A DNA stretch of 64,000 bases, taken from NCBI RefSeq assembly GCF_009933335.1, contig NZ_MAEL01000049.1, positions 1-64,000 on the forward strand, written 5' to 3'. Below, in pieces: positions 42,222-51,560 of the stretch. Position 1 is the first letter of the stretch, and the number at the start of each line of letters is the position of its first letter. The DNA is from Candidatus Enterococcus willemsii. Lineage in GTDB: Bacteria; Bacillota; Bacilli; Lactobacillales; Enterococcaceae. A program made the translations under genes and the position numbers. Below the pieces are notes generated by a model. That model saw nothing but the letters and a program-made list of their open reading frames with translations. It was not told the DNA's origin and did no database searches.

Positions 42222-43553
42222 ATGGCGACAAAACATGATTTGATTTTGGCACATATCGAAGGCTTACCTGTGGGGGAGCGTATTTCTGTTCGTGGTATTG
42301 CCAAAGATTTAGAAGTAAGCGAAGGAACTGCTTATCGAGCAATCAAAGATGCTGAAAATATTGGCTTGGTTTCAACCATTCAGCGTGTAGGGACAATCCG
42401 TATTGAACGCAAATTAAAAAAACATATTGAAAAATTGACGTTTGGTGAAGTTGTACAAATTATCGAAGGCGACGTTTTGGGTGGAGAATCAGGTTTAGAG
42501 AAAGATTTGAATCGCTTTGTCATTGGAGCGATGAAAGAAAATGCCATGGAACGCTACATTACACCAGGTTCTTTAATGATTGTCGGAAACCGTGAAAACG
42601 TCCAAAAATTGGCGTTGCAACAAGGGGCAGCCGTATTGATTACCGGTGGTTTTGAAACAACCCCTGAAATTCAACAATTAGCAGACGAGACAGCTCTACC
42701 GATTTTACGAACAACGTATGATACCTTTACCGTAGCAACAATGATTAATCGTGCATTGAGCGATCAATTAATCAAAAAAGAGATTTTATTAGTTGGCGAC
42801 ATCTATATGCCATTAGAAAAGACCAAGTATTTATCCATCTATGATACGGTGAAAGATTACAAACGCTTGTCGGAAGAAACGCAACATTCACGTTATCCGG
42901 TGGTCAATCGGAACATGCGAGTGGTTGGAATTGTGACTGCCAAAGATATTTTAGAGAAATCAAGTTCACAATTAATTGAACGTGTGATGACCAAAGATCC
43001 ACGTATGGTCAAAAAAGAAATGAGTGTGGCATCCGTGAGCCACCAAATGATTTGGGATGGCTTAGAAGTAATGCCCGTTGTAGCAGATGATTTGTCGTTG
43101 CTTGGAATCGTGACTCGTCAAGATGTGATGAAGGCAATGCAATTGGTCCAACGTCAACCACAAGTTTCTGATACTATTTCAGACCAAATTACCGGACAAG
43201 TTCAGCTCATTGAGCAGGATTTTGATGGAAGCAAACTAGAACAACCACATTTTCGTTTTACGGTATCTCCACAAATGGTTGATGAATTAGGGACAATCTC
43301 TTTCGGCGTCTTAAATGAAGTGATTGCGAATGCAACGAAACGTACCATGATTGCCAACCAACGTCGCAATACGTGGATTGAACAAGTAAATCTGCATTAT
43401 TTTCGTTTAATTCAGTTAGAAAGTGAGATTGTATTGCAACCGAAAATTTTAGAATTAGGTCGACGTTCAGCCAAGTTAGACATCGAAATTTTTATTGAAA
43501 ATTCATTGGTCGGCAAAGCAATCGTTGTTTGCCAAGTAATGGAACGTCCTTAG
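42222..43553 (+). CDS. CBS-HotDog regulator, SpxR/YtoI-like
   Basis: The 443-residue protein has an N-terminal helix-turn-helix (about 1-65; SVRGIAKDLEVSEGTAYRAIKDAE), a DRTGG domain (about 75-185), two CBS domains (about 195-310) that commonly bind adenine nucleotides, and a C-terminal hotdog thioesterase-like domain (about 335-443). This order matches Bacillus YtoI and pneumococcal SpxR. It is co-transcribed with an NrnA-like phosphoesterase 11 bases downstream. It probably senses an energy or second-messenger nucleotide; target genes are not evident here. Confidence 0.88.
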   Translation: MATKHDLILAHIEGLPVGERISVRGIAKDLEVSEGTAYRAIKDAENIGLVSTIQRVGTIRIERKLKKHIEKLTFGEVVQIIEGDVLGGESGLEKDLNRFVIGAMKENAMERYITPGSLMIVGNRENVQKLALQQGAAVLITGGFETTPEIQQLADETALPILRTTYDTFTVATMINRALSDQLIKKEILLVGDIYMPLEKTKYLSIYDTVKDYKRLSEETQHSRYPVVNRNMRVVGIVTAKDILEKSSSQLIERVMTKDPRMVKKEMSVASVSHQMIWDGLEVMPVVADDLSLLGIVTRQDVMKAMQLVQRQPQVSDTISDQITGQVQLIEQDFDGSKLEQPHFRFTVSPQMVDELGTISFGVLNEVIANATKRTMIANQRRNTWIEQVNLHYFRLIQLESEIVLQPKILELGRRSAKLDIEIFIENSLVGKAIVVCQVMERP

Positions 43554-43564
43554 GAGGAAAATAG

Positions 43565-44515
43565 ATGACTGTACAAGCAGAGATTTTAGCAGAAATAAAA
43601 AAATATGACACGATTATTATCCATCGTCATCAACGACCTGATCCCGATGCATTAGGGTCACAAGTCGGTTTGGCAGAATTATTAAGAAATAGTTTTCCAG
43701 AAAAAAACATTTACCAAGTTGGTGGACCGGTGGAAGGGCTAGAGTATCTAGCAGAGATGCAAGATATTTCGGAAGATACTTATCGAGGGGCGTTAGTCAT
43801 TGTTACTGATACTGCGAATGCCCCACGTATTAGTGATTCACGTTTTGATTTAGGCGCACGTTTAATTAAAATTGATCATCACCCAAATGACGAGCCTTAT
43901 GGTGACTTGCAATGGGTTAATACCAATGCAAGTAGTTGTAGTGAAATGATTGCTGACTTTTGGGAGTTATTTGATGAATTAATTATGAATGAAGAAGCTG
44001 CACGTCTATTGTACGGTGGGATTGTTGGCGATACAGGTCGCTTTTTGTATCCTTCAACAAGTGCGCATACGTTAGAGATTGCCGCTAAATTATTGCGATA
44101 TGATTTTGATGCCGCTGAATTAAACCGTCAAATCCAACAAGTATCACAAAAAGTTGCGCATTTGTCCGGTTATGTTTATCAAAATGTAACTGTTGATGCG
44201 AACGGCGCGGGTTATGTTATCTTATCAAAAGAAATTATGGATAAATTTGAGGTAAGTGATGCGGAAACCGCAAGTATTGTCTCTTTACCAGGGGTAGTAG
44301 AAGAAGTGTTAGCATGGGCAATTTTCGTTCAGCAACCAGAAGGCTATTATCGTGTCCGCTTACGCTCAAAAGGGCCAGTGATTAATGAGTTAGCGAAGCA
44401 ACATCACGGTGGTGGACATCCACTAGCAAGTGGTGCCAATGCCAAAGACTTAGACGAAGTAAATGAAATTTATCAAGAAATTCAACGCTTGTGTCAGGAG
44501 TTTAGAACTATATAA
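43565..44515 (+). CDS. DHH/DHHA1 phosphoesterase, NrnA-like
   Basis: The 316-residue cytosolic enzyme has the DHH-family metal motifs HRHQRPDPDALGSQ (about 20-33), VTDTAN, IDHHPND and the DHHA1 motif GGGHPLASGA. Relatives degrade nanoRNAs, pAp or linear cyclic-dinucleotide products such as pApA. The ATG lies close after TAGGAGG, in an operon with the SpxR-like regulator. Pairing of a CBS-domain regulator with a nucleotide phosphoesterase is suggestive, but the substrate is not defined by sequence. Confidence 0.9.
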   Translation: MTVQAEILAEIKKYDTIIIHRHQRPDPDALGSQVGLAELLRNSFPEKNIYQVGGPVEGLEYLAEMQDISEDTYRGALVIVTDTANAPRISDSRFDLGARLIKIDHHPNDEPYGDLQWVNTNASSCSEMIADFWELFDELIMNEEAARLLYGGIVGDTGRFLYPSTSAHTLEIAAKLLRYDFDAAELNRQIQQVSQKVAHLSGYVYQNVTVDANGAGYVILSKEIMDKFEVSDAETASIVSLPGVVEEVLAWAIFVQQPEGYYRVRLRSKGPVINELAKQHHGGGHPLASGANAKDLDEVNEIYQEIQRLCQEFRTI

Positions 44516-44544
44516 TCCGGTTTCAAAATATTTGTAATTTGGAC

Positions 44545-44573
44545 TTGACAAAAAGTAGATAGGTCTATACAAT
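44545..44573 (+). promoter_or_regulatory. promoter of the antiterminator-PTS operon
   Basis: A consensus TTGACA (44545-44550) is followed after 17 bases by TACAAT (44568-44573). It lies just upstream of the RAT/terminator leader. Confidence 0.75.
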
Positions 44574-44593
44574 TAGCCTTGTTAACATATTTG

Positions 44594-44628
44594 TTTTCAT
44601 GTGACTAGGAGAGACTAGGCATGGAAAA
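44594..44628 (+). promoter_or_regulatory. RAT-type antiterminator hairpin
   Basis: TTTTCATG, TGA, CTAG, a GAGAGA loop, CTAG, G, CATG and G-AAAA form an imperfect hairpin with asymmetric internal loops. It resembles ribonucleic antiterminators bound by BglG/LicT/GlcT proteins. Its right side overlaps the left arm of the terminator (44619-44629), so the two folds exclude each other. Confidence 0.7.
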
Positions 44629-44679
44629 AACTTCCGAGGGTGTCGTGTACACTTTTAGGGGCTTTTTCCATGCTTTTTT
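44619..44679 (+). terminator. leader terminator controlled by the RAT
   Basis: GCATGGAAAAA (44619-44629) pairs perfectly with TTTTTCCATGC (44663-44673), followed by six T residues. It sits between the promoter and the antiterminator gene. Confidence 0.85.
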
Positions 44680-44746
44680 AATTTGTTGGCCGCAAATTTC
44701 TTTAGTTACTGAAAACCGCTATTCTGCAGAAGAGGAATTGTTAAAA

Positions 44747-45589
44747 ATGAAAATCAAAAAAATCTTGAATCAAAATGCTGTACTGGTTGACGATGATGGG
44801 GAAGAGAAAGTAGCGATTGGCAAAGGAATCGGTTTTGAGAAAAAACGCAATGACCGGTTATTTTCCAGAGAAGTTGAACGCATTTTTGTGATGGAAGCTG
44901 AAGGACAAGTGAAATTACAAAATCTATTGAATCAAATAGATGAGCAATTTTTATTTGCTGCCGAGCGTATTATTGATCATGCGGAGACGGTTTTAATGGA
45001 AAAGTTAAACGAGCATGTACTAATTGCTTTAACTGACCATATTGCTTTTGCTGCATCAAATATTCGCAATGGAATTGTTATTCGTAACAAATTGCTTCGA
45101 GAAATTGAAGTGTTGTACAGCGATGAATTTAGCGTTGCACAATGGGCAGTCGATTATTTAAACAAAGAACTAGGGATTCCTTATACCTATGATGAAGCAG
45201 GTTACATTGCCATTCATGTGCATAGCGCACGCAGTGGACATAGTAGCAATCATCAAAGTATTCGTGAAGTGACAATTATTTCAGATATTATTCGTTTGAT
45301 TGAAAAAGAGCTAGCTGTCGATATTCATTCCGATCAGATGGTACTAAATTATTCACGCTTAGCGAATCATTTACGACTACTTTTACAACGTTTCCACAAT
45401 CAACAATATGCGGTATTGGATGACGAGATTATTGAGATGGTCAAAAGAAAATACCCCGAAAGTTATGAAATAGCAAAGAAAATTCGGGTACTACTTATTA
45501 AAAATTATCAAATTTCAACAACAAGTGAAGAATTAGGCTACTTAGCGATTCACATTGAGCGACTAAGATTAGCTAAAATGGAGGAATAG
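44747..45589 (+). CDS. BglG/LicT-family transcriptional antiterminator
   Basis: The 280-residue RNA-binding regulator has an N-terminal CAT domain (about 1-56; MKIKKILNQNAVLVDDDGEE, with the KGIGF motif) and two PRD domains (about 65-275) with conserved histidines, for example in DHAETVL and HVHSARSG. It should bind the RAT at 44594-44628 when its sugar is present and let transcription pass the leader terminator. ATG 44747 follows AGAGGAA. An upstream in-frame ATG at 44621 is rejected because that stretch is the terminator leader. The PTS gene begins 2 bases after the stop. Confidence 0.93.
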   Translation: MKIKKILNQNAVLVDDDGEEKVAIGKGIGFEKKRNDRLFSREVERIFVMEAEGQVKLQNLLNQIDEQFLFAAERIIDHAETVLMEKLNEHVLIALTDHIAFAASNIRNGIVIRNKLLREIEVLYSDEFSVAQWAVDYLNKELGIPYTYDEAGYIAIHVHSARSGHSSNHQSIREVTIISDIIRLIEKELAVDIHSDQMVLNYSRLANHLRLLLQRFHNQQYAVLDDEIIEMVKRKYPESYEIAKKIRVLLIKNYQISTTSEELGYLAIHIERLRLAKMEE

Positions 45590-45591
45590 AA

Positions 45592-47556
45592 ATGAAAGCA
45601 TATATGCAACGTATGGGACGTTCGTTGATGTTACCAGTGGCAACACTTCCAGTAGCAGCATTATTTATGGGAATTGGTTACTGGATTGACCCAAGTGGTT
45701 GGGGTGGTAATAATTTATTAGCCGCTTTTTTAATTAAAGCTGGTGGAACTATTTTAGATAATTTAGGAATTTTATTTGCAGTTGGTTTGGCTTTAGGGAT
45801 GTCCAAAGATAAAGATGGATCATCTGCTTTAGCAGGTTTAATTGCTTTCTTAACACCAATGACATTAGTTAATTCTGGTGCAGTGGCGATGTTTAGAAAA
45901 GTTGATATTGAGCAAGTAAATGTTGCTTTTGATGCAATAAATAATAAAAACGTATTTGTTGGTATTTTAGCAGGTTTAGTTGCAGCAGCGATGTATAACC
46001 GTTTTAGTGGTGTAAAATTACCAATGGCATTATCTTTCTTTAGCGGAAAACGCGCCGTACCAATCGTAACTGCAGCAGTGATGGCTGTTTTGTCAGCATT
46101 ATTAATTTTTGTTTGGCCACCTGTTTATACTGGTTTAGTAACATTTGGTGAATTTATTTCTAGCTTGGGACCTGTAGGAGCTGGTCTATACGGATTCTTC
46201 AACCGTCTATTAATTCCAACTGGTTTACACCATGCATTAAATAATGTATTTTGGTTCAACTTAGCTGGAATTGATGATATCGGTAAATTCTGGGCAAGTG
46301 AAGGTGTTAAAGGTGTAACTGGTATGTATCAAGCAGGTTTCTTCCCAGTGATGATGTTTGGTTTACCAGCTGGTGCATTGGCAATGTATCAATGTGCTCG
46401 TCCTGAAAAGAAAAAAGTCACTGCTTCACTTATGTTAGCAGCTGGTTTTGCAGCATTCTTTACAGGCGTAACTGAACCATTAGAATTTTCATTTATGTTT
46501 GTTGCATGGCCATTATATGTTGTTCATGCAGTGTTAACTGGTATTTCAATGTTTATCGCAGCATCATTCCATTGGACAGCTGGATTTAACTTTAGTGCTG
46601 GTTTAGTCGATTACTTGTTGAGCTTACGTGTACCAATTGCAAACCAACCATTAATGTTAATCGTATTAGGCTTAATTATGGCTGTTGTTTACTACTTTAC
46701 TTTCTTGTTTGTAATCAAAAAATTCAACTTAATGACTCCTGGTCGTGAAGAGGGTACTGGCGAAGAAACAGAAGATGTTGCAACATCTGGCGATAACAAA
46801 TATGCAGCAATGGCTGAACGTATTTTTGTTGGTTTAGGTGGTGCAGATAACTTAACATCTGTTGATAATTGTACAACTCGTTTACGTTTACAAGTAAAAG
46901 ATACAGGCGCGGTTGACCAAGCAAAAATTAAAGCAACAGGCGTCCCTGGAATTAGTGTCATCGATAAAACAAATATCCAAGTCATCGTTGGAACAGAAGT
47001 ACAATTTGTAGCAGACGAATTGTCTCGTATTCATAGTGGTGCACCAGTCGCAGCAGCTACTGATAAAGCTGTTGCTGTCGAAGAAGTTGTTGAAGTATCT
47101 TCTGTCAATGATGTGTATGCTGTGGCAAATGGTCAAGTTGTGCCGATTGAACAAGTCTCAGATGAAGTCTTCTCACAAAAGATGATGGGTGACGGATTTG
47201 CAGTGTTACCGACAACCGGTGAAATTTTTGCACCAGTTGCAGGAACAATCATGAATATCTTCCCGACAAAACATGCGATGGGTATCCAAACAGCATCTGG
47301 TGTTGAAGTATTATTACACATGGGAATTGATACGGTAAGCTTGAAAGGCGAACCATTTGAATTATATGTTTCTGAAGGTCAAAAAGTCGCTCGTGGCCAA
47401 TTAATTGCAAAAGTTGATTTAGAGGCTATTTTAGCAGCTGATCGTAAAACAGATATGATTGTTGTCTTTACGAACCCAGACAACATTTCTTCATTAACGA
47501 TTGAAGCTGGTGAAAACACAGCGAATACGGTTATTGGTACAGTCGAAGCAAAATAA
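45592..47556 (+). CDS. nagE: PTS transporter IICBA, N-acetylglucosamine/glucose type
   Basis: The 654-residue permease has IIC (about 1-385) with LPVATLPVAALFMGIGYWIDP and the FFTGVTEPLEFSFMF segment, IIB (about 400-480) with the phosphocysteine in VDNCTTRLRL, and IIA (about 510-654) with the phosphohistidine in LLHMGIDTV. The overall order and length fit NagE/GlcNAc transporters, and nagB is nearby; glucose or maltose are alternatives. Expression is controlled by the antiterminator encoded immediately upstream. A terminator follows. Confidence 0.9.
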   Translation: MKAYMQRMGRSLMLPVATLPVAALFMGIGYWIDPSGWGGNNLLAAFLIKAGGTILDNLGILFAVGLALGMSKDKDGSSALAGLIAFLTPMTLVNSGAVAMFRKVDIEQVNVAFDAINNKNVFVGILAGLVAAAMYNRFSGVKLPMALSFFSGKRAVPIVTAAVMAVLSALLIFVWPPVYTGLVTFGEFISSLGPVGAGLYGFFNRLLIPTGLHHALNNVFWFNLAGIDDIGKFWASEGVKGVTGMYQAGFFPVMMFGLPAGALAMYQCARPEKKKVTASLMLAAGFAAFFTGVTEPLEFSFMFVAWPLYVVHAVLTGISMFIAASFHWTAGFNFSAGLVDYLLSLRVPIANQPLMLIVLGLIMAVVYYFTFLFVIKKFNLMTPGREEGTGEETEDVATSGDNKYAAMAERIFVGLGGADNLTSVDNCTTRLRLQVKDTGAVDQAKIKATGVPGISVIDKTNIQVIVGTEVQFVADELSRIHSGAPVAAATDKAVAVEEVVEVSSVNDVYAVANGQVVPIEQVSDEVFSQKMMGDGFAVLPTTGEIFAPVAGTIMNIFPTKHAMGIQTASGVEVLLHMGIDTVSLKGEPFELYVSEGQKVARGQLIAKVDLEAILAADRKTDMIVVFTNPDNISSLTIEAGENTANTVIGTVEAK

Positions 47557-47570
47557 TTAATATATGTTTG

Positions 47571-47611
47571 AATCCAACTACTTTCTATAAGGAAGTAGTT
47601 GGATTTTTTTT
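47571..47611 (+). terminator. terminator after nagE
   Basis: AATCCAACTACTT (47571-47583) pairs with AAGTAGTTGGATT (47593-47605), followed by a T tract. Confidence 0.94.
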
Positions 47612-47745
47612 GTCTAAAATATATCAACAAGCAAATGGAAAGTGGTTTGTAGGGAATCAAAAATTTGTTAGGATGAAACACAGATGTTTAGCTACGGGAA
47701 GTGGTATTAAATAAAGGAAATATATTATTTTTAGATACCGCTTAC

Positions 47746-47772
47746 ATTTTTGCGGATGAATAATGCAAAAAT
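47746..47772 (+). promoter_or_regulatory. inverted repeat upstream of the ascorbate-type PTS operon
   Basis: ATTTTTGC (47746-47753) and GCAAAAAT (47765-47772) form a perfect dyad around 11 bases, about 35 bases upstream of a TATACT -10 box (47802-47807). It is a candidate binding site for the PRD regulator encoded next. The rest of 47612-47831 holds no gene. Confidence 0.5.
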
Positions 47773-47831
47773 ATCTACTAACAATTCCCAATAGCTCCAT
47801 CTATACTTAAGTCAGAAAAGGAGATAGAAAG

Positions 47832-49907
47832 ATGCGCGATCGAACAATCAAATTGTTGAGGACATTCATTGTTTCTGATTTTCCTATTAGTCTCACTCGA
47901 TTAACCGAAGAATTTATGCTAAGTGAACGAACAATCAGAAATGAAATCAACGTATTGAATGATTATTTACTTGAAAATGCTTTACCGACTCTACAGACCA
48001 TTCGTGGCAAAGGTCTTCAACTATCGATAACTGAAAGTCAAAAAAAGTTATTAATTCAATTAATCGGGAGTGAGAATCAAGAGCAAATTTTGACTCGTGA
48101 AGAACGACTATTAGATTTAATTCTATCAATTTCAATTGGAAAAGAGCGTGTCTTTTTATATCAAAAAGAGAACGAATTTCAAATTTCAAAAAGTTCGTTG
48201 GATGAAGATATGCGACGTTTGCGACAAATGATGAAAGAGTATCAAGTAGAAATTGTCAGTGTACCAAAAGAAGGCTTAATCTTAAGCGGTAAAGAAAAAG
48301 TCATTCGAACCATGATTTATTCTTTTGTGAATAAAATGGTGGATAACTTCACTCTAACCGATGAATTAAAGAATCGGTCGGTCAAAAAACAAATTATTTT
48401 TAGTTATATTTCATTAGAAGTATTTACTAAAATTGACCGAATTTACGATCAATGTATTTCGGCAAGTGAAGATAGCTTGTACCGTAAAAATTTAGTGCTA
48501 TTCACGTCAATCTGGTTTACAAGGCTGCAGAATAAAGGCAGTCTGCAAATGTCAGCGTGGGTGAAGAAACACTCCTACACAACACCGGAATTAAAAGCAT
48601 TTGTACAAGCTATTTTTGAGACTTTTTCCATTCAAGAGGAAGCGAATGAACGTAGCTACTTAACTTTCATGCTTGATACCTTTAATCCCAAAAATATGAA
48701 TACATCAGTCGAATGGGGACAAGCACAAATGCTTTCTATTCAGCTGATTCAACATGTTGAAGCGAGTACGCATATTCCTTTTTCAAAAAAAGAAAAAGAT
48801 TTGCAAGAAGGTTTGTATCAACATATTGGTAGTTTACTAAGTCGTGTGCGTTATGATGTGCAATTTGCTAATCCATTAAAAGAAAATATTAAATCAAACT
48901 ACGGAATACTCTACCAAGCAGTGCAAAGTTTTACGCCAGAATTTACAAAACTTTTGGGAAAAGAGCTGTCAGAAGATGAAATCGCTTTTTTAACAATTCA
49001 TTTTTCTTCAGCTTTCAGTGAACTAAATCAGGAATTGTCCTATTTTTATCGTGCAGTTGTTATTTGTAATCATGGAGTGGCAACCGGGAAATTATTATCC
49101 GAAAATTTGAAGGAGCTATTTAATATTGAGGTATTAGCAGTTTTAAGCTCACGAGAAGTCGCATTAATTGAGAAATTAGACGTTGATTTGGTCTTCTCAA
49201 CTGTGCCGATTGAAGTAGAAAAGAAGCCATTGCTGATTGTTGAACCGATCATTAAAGAAGATAGCAAAGCAGCAATTGCTGACTTTTTAAAGCAGTACAA
49301 TCAGTATCGTCGATTCTCTAGCAATCGGGAAGACTCGACTTCGATGTTTTCGGCTATTTTGAAGCTAATCGAAAACGAAACAAAAGTTACAGAAGACCTG
49401 TATCAAGAATTAGCACGTATTTTTAGAGAAAATCAGTTATCAATTAACACAAAGGAGTTGCAACCGATGATTAAAGATTTCTTACAAGACGAGAATATTT
49501 TATTGAATGTAGAAGCCGATGATTGGCAGGAATTAATTACGATTGTCTCGCAGCCTTTATTGAAGGAAGAGGCAATTACTGACAAATATATTCAAGCAAT
49601 GATTGAGGCGGTGGAAGAATTTGGTCCGTATATTGTGATTGGTGAACATTTGGCGTTAGCCCATGCACGACCGGAAGATGGCGTGAACCAATTAGGGTTG
49701 AGCGTCGCAACTGTCAAAACGCCTGTGAAATTTGGGCATGAAGAAAACGATCCAGTGAAAATCATTTTTTGTTTATCGGCAGTGGATTCATTTTCACATT
49801 TGAATATTATGCGAGGGTTAATTGATTTAATTAATGATGAACAGAAACTGAATCAATTGTTACAAGCGGAAACAATCGAAGAGTTCAAATTAACTCTTTT
49901 TAATTAA
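47832..49907 (+). CDS. BglG-family PRD activator with fused IIA domain
   Basis: The 691-residue regulator has N-terminal helix-turn-helix domains (about 1-160), two PRDs (about 190-400), a IIB-like domain that keeps the fold but reads ICNHGVATGKL (about 413-423) where active IIB has CGxGxGSS, and a C-terminal ascorbate/mannitol-type IIA domain with HLALAHARPEDGVNQLG (about 620-636). No separate IIA gene is present in the operon, so the fused IIA may also serve the transporter. It precedes IIB and IIC genes and is probably phosphorylation-controlled by them. Confidence 0.9.
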   Translation: MRDRTIKLLRTFIVSDFPISLTRLTEEFMLSERTIRNEINVLNDYLLENALPTLQTIRGKGLQLSITESQKKLLIQLIGSENQEQILTREERLLDLILSISIGKERVFLYQKENEFQISKSSLDEDMRRLRQMMKEYQVEIVSVPKEGLILSGKEKVIRTMIYSFVNKMVDNFTLTDELKNRSVKKQIIFSYISLEVFTKIDRIYDQCISASEDSLYRKNLVLFTSIWFTRLQNKGSLQMSAWVKKHSYTTPELKAFVQAIFETFSIQEEANERSYLTFMLDTFNPKNMNTSVEWGQAQMLSIQLIQHVEASTHIPFSKKEKDLQEGLYQHIGSLLSRVRYDVQFANPLKENIKSNYGILYQAVQSFTPEFTKLLGKELSEDEIAFLTIHFSSAFSELNQELSYFYRAVVICNHGVATGKLLSENLKELFNIEVLAVLSSREVALIEKLDVDLVFSTVPIEVEKKPLLIVEPIIKEDSKAAIADFLKQYNQYRRFSSNREDSTSMFSAILKLIENETKVTEDLYQELARIFRENQLSINTKELQPMIKDFLQDENILLNVEADDWQELITIVSQPLLKEEAITDKYIQAMIEAVEEFGPYIVIGEHLALAHARPEDGVNQLGLSVATVKTPVKFGHEENDPVKIIFCLSAVDSFSHLNIMRGLIDLINDEQKLNQLLQAETIEEFKLTLFN

Positions 49908-49928
49908 AAATAGATAGGAGAAAAGAAA

Positions 49929-50237
49929 ATGGGAAGAAAAGTAGAAATTTTATTTGTATGTGGTGCAGGGTTAGGAAGTAGTTTTGCTGCTCAAATGGCA
50001 GCCGAGGATGTGTTGAATCAACATAACGTACAGGCGAAGCTCGATCATGTAGATATTTCAACAGCAGCGTCGATGAGTCCAGATATTATTATTACAGCAC
50101 AAAACTTTCAATCACAATTTGAAAAATTTGCGATTGATTCGGATAAAACAGCAATTGTTTATTTAAAAAATATTGTTTCAAAAGCCGAGATTGAAGAAAA
50201 ATTAGTCCCAGTCTTAGCAGCCAAAGGCGCATTATAA
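49929..50237 (+). CDS. PTS IIB component, ascorbate (UlaB/SgaB) family
   Basis: The 102-residue cytosolic phosphocarrier has the phosphocysteine loop CGAGLGSSFAAQMAAE (Cys11-12 region) of the lactose/ascorbate IIB superfamily. AGGAG lies upstream of the ATG. It is 21 bases before IIC and transfers phosphate to the substrate carried by it. The family assignment rests on size, motif and the UlaA-like partner; the substrate may not be ascorbate. Confidence 0.92.
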   Translation: MGRKVEILFVCGAGLGSSFAAQMAAEDVLNQHNVQAKLDHVDISTAASMSPDIIITAQNFQSQFEKFAIDSDKTAIVYLKNIVSKAEIEEKLVPVLAAKGAL

Positions 50238-50258
50238 AATCGAAAGGAATGATCATCA

Positions 50259-51542
50259 ATGGGTGTTGTAAATTTTATTATTGATAATATTTTAACGCAA
50301 GCATCAATTACAATTGCTTTAATTGCTATGCTAGGTTTGATGTTACAAAAGAAATCAATGGGTCAAGTTATTTCAGGAACATTGAAAACGCTTCTAGGAT
50401 TTCAAGTGTTAAGTGCGGGCTCAAGTATTATTGTTGGCAGTTTAACTTATTTTGGGGAAATTTTTACAGCTGGTTTTCAGATACAGGGAATTATTCCCTC
50501 GATTGAAGCGATTAATGGTCAAGCGATGAATGAATTGGGCTTAGGTCGAGATATTGCTTTAACATTTTTAGCTATTTTTATTTTTAATATCTTGATTGCT
50601 CGTTTCACGAAATGGAAATATATCTTTTTAACAGGGCAAGCAATTTTGTGGATGGCAACAATGACGACTGTTTTGGGTTACTTTGCAGGCTTACGTGGTA
50701 TGGTCTTAATCATAGTCGGAGGCTTTGTTGGTGGGGCTTTTGCAGTGGCAATGCCTGCAATTGCACAACCGATTATTCGGAAAATTACTGGTTCAAATGA
50801 TATTGCCTTGGGCCATTTTTGTACGATTGGCTACATGTTTGAAGCAGGAGTTGCGAAGATTTTTGGCGAAAAAGGGGAAAAGAAAAAATCAATTGAAGAT
50901 ATTCGTCTTCCAGCTTCCTTTGAATTTTTACAAGATACGTATTTGTCTGTGATGGTAGTTATGGTGCCATTATATATTATTACGGCAGCATTTGCAGGAC
51001 CAGATGTTGGTGATCCTGGCTCACAGCATTATTTGATGTTTGCATTCTTACAAGCCATTCAATTTGTCGTAGGTGTGTATGTCTTGTTATCGGGCGTACG
51101 CTTGTTATTAGGAGAAATCGTCCCAGCTTTCCGAGGAATTGCGATGAAATTAGTACCGGATGCTATTCCAGCACTGGATTGCCCCGTGTTTTTCCCATAC
51201 TCACCGAATGCCGTTATTTTAGGCTTTATTACAACGACCATCGGAACCGTAATTGCGATGTTTACGTTACCAGTATTTGGTTTAGCGATGATTTTACCAG
51301 GCATGTTAACCAACTTTTTTGCTGGAGGGACAGCAGGGATTTTTGGTAATGCAGTTGGTGGACGAAGAGGTGCAATTATTGGCGGTATTTTCCACGGCTT
51401 CTTTATCACGTTATTACCAGCTTTGTTAGTGACAATTTTTAACAGCATGGGCTTTATTAATGCGACAGCAACCGATGTCGATACCGTAGTAGCTGCCTTA
51501 TTATACGCATGGATTTTAAGTCCGATTCTAAAAATGTTCTAA
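50259..51542 (+). CDS. PTS IIC component, ascorbate (UlaA/SgaT) family
   Basis: The 427-residue membrane protein has about 11 segments and the UlaA-like pattern: an N-terminal LQKKSMGQVISGTLKTLLGFQVLSAGSS-type segment (broken here by family variants), GHFCTIGYMFEAGVAK, and VFFPYSPNAVILGF. The UlaA family forms dimers with an elevator mechanism. It works with the IIB just upstream. The neighbouring class II aldolase and kinase do not match the standard L-ascorbate pathway (ulaDEFG absent), so a different sugar or sugar acid is likely. Confidence 0.9.
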   Translation: MGVVNFIIDNILTQASITIALIAMLGLMLQKKSMGQVISGTLKTLLGFQVLSAGSSIIVGSLTYFGEIFTAGFQIQGIIPSIEAINGQAMNELGLGRDIALTFLAIFIFNILIARFTKWKYIFLTGQAILWMATMTTVLGYFAGLRGMVLIIVGGFVGGAFAVAMPAIAQPIIRKITGSNDIALGHFCTIGYMFEAGVAKIFGEKGEKKKSIEDIRLPASFEFLQDTYLSVMVVMVPLYIITAAFAGPDVGDPGSQHYLMFAFLQAIQFVVGVYVLLSGVRLLLGEIVPAFRGIAMKLVPDAIPALDCPVFFPYSPNAVILGFITTTIGTVIAMFTLPVFGLAMILPGMLTNFFAGGTAGIFGNAVGGRRGAIIGGIFHGFFITLLPALLVTIFNSMGFINATATDVDTVVAALLYAWILSPILKMF

Positions 51543-51560
51543 AAAAGGAGCGAGAAGAAA

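Noticed and set aside
44621-44746. Upstream in-frame extension of the antiterminator gene
   Set aside because: This stretch is the RAT/terminator leader and the family N-terminus begins at MKIKKILNQ (44747), which has its own ribosome site.
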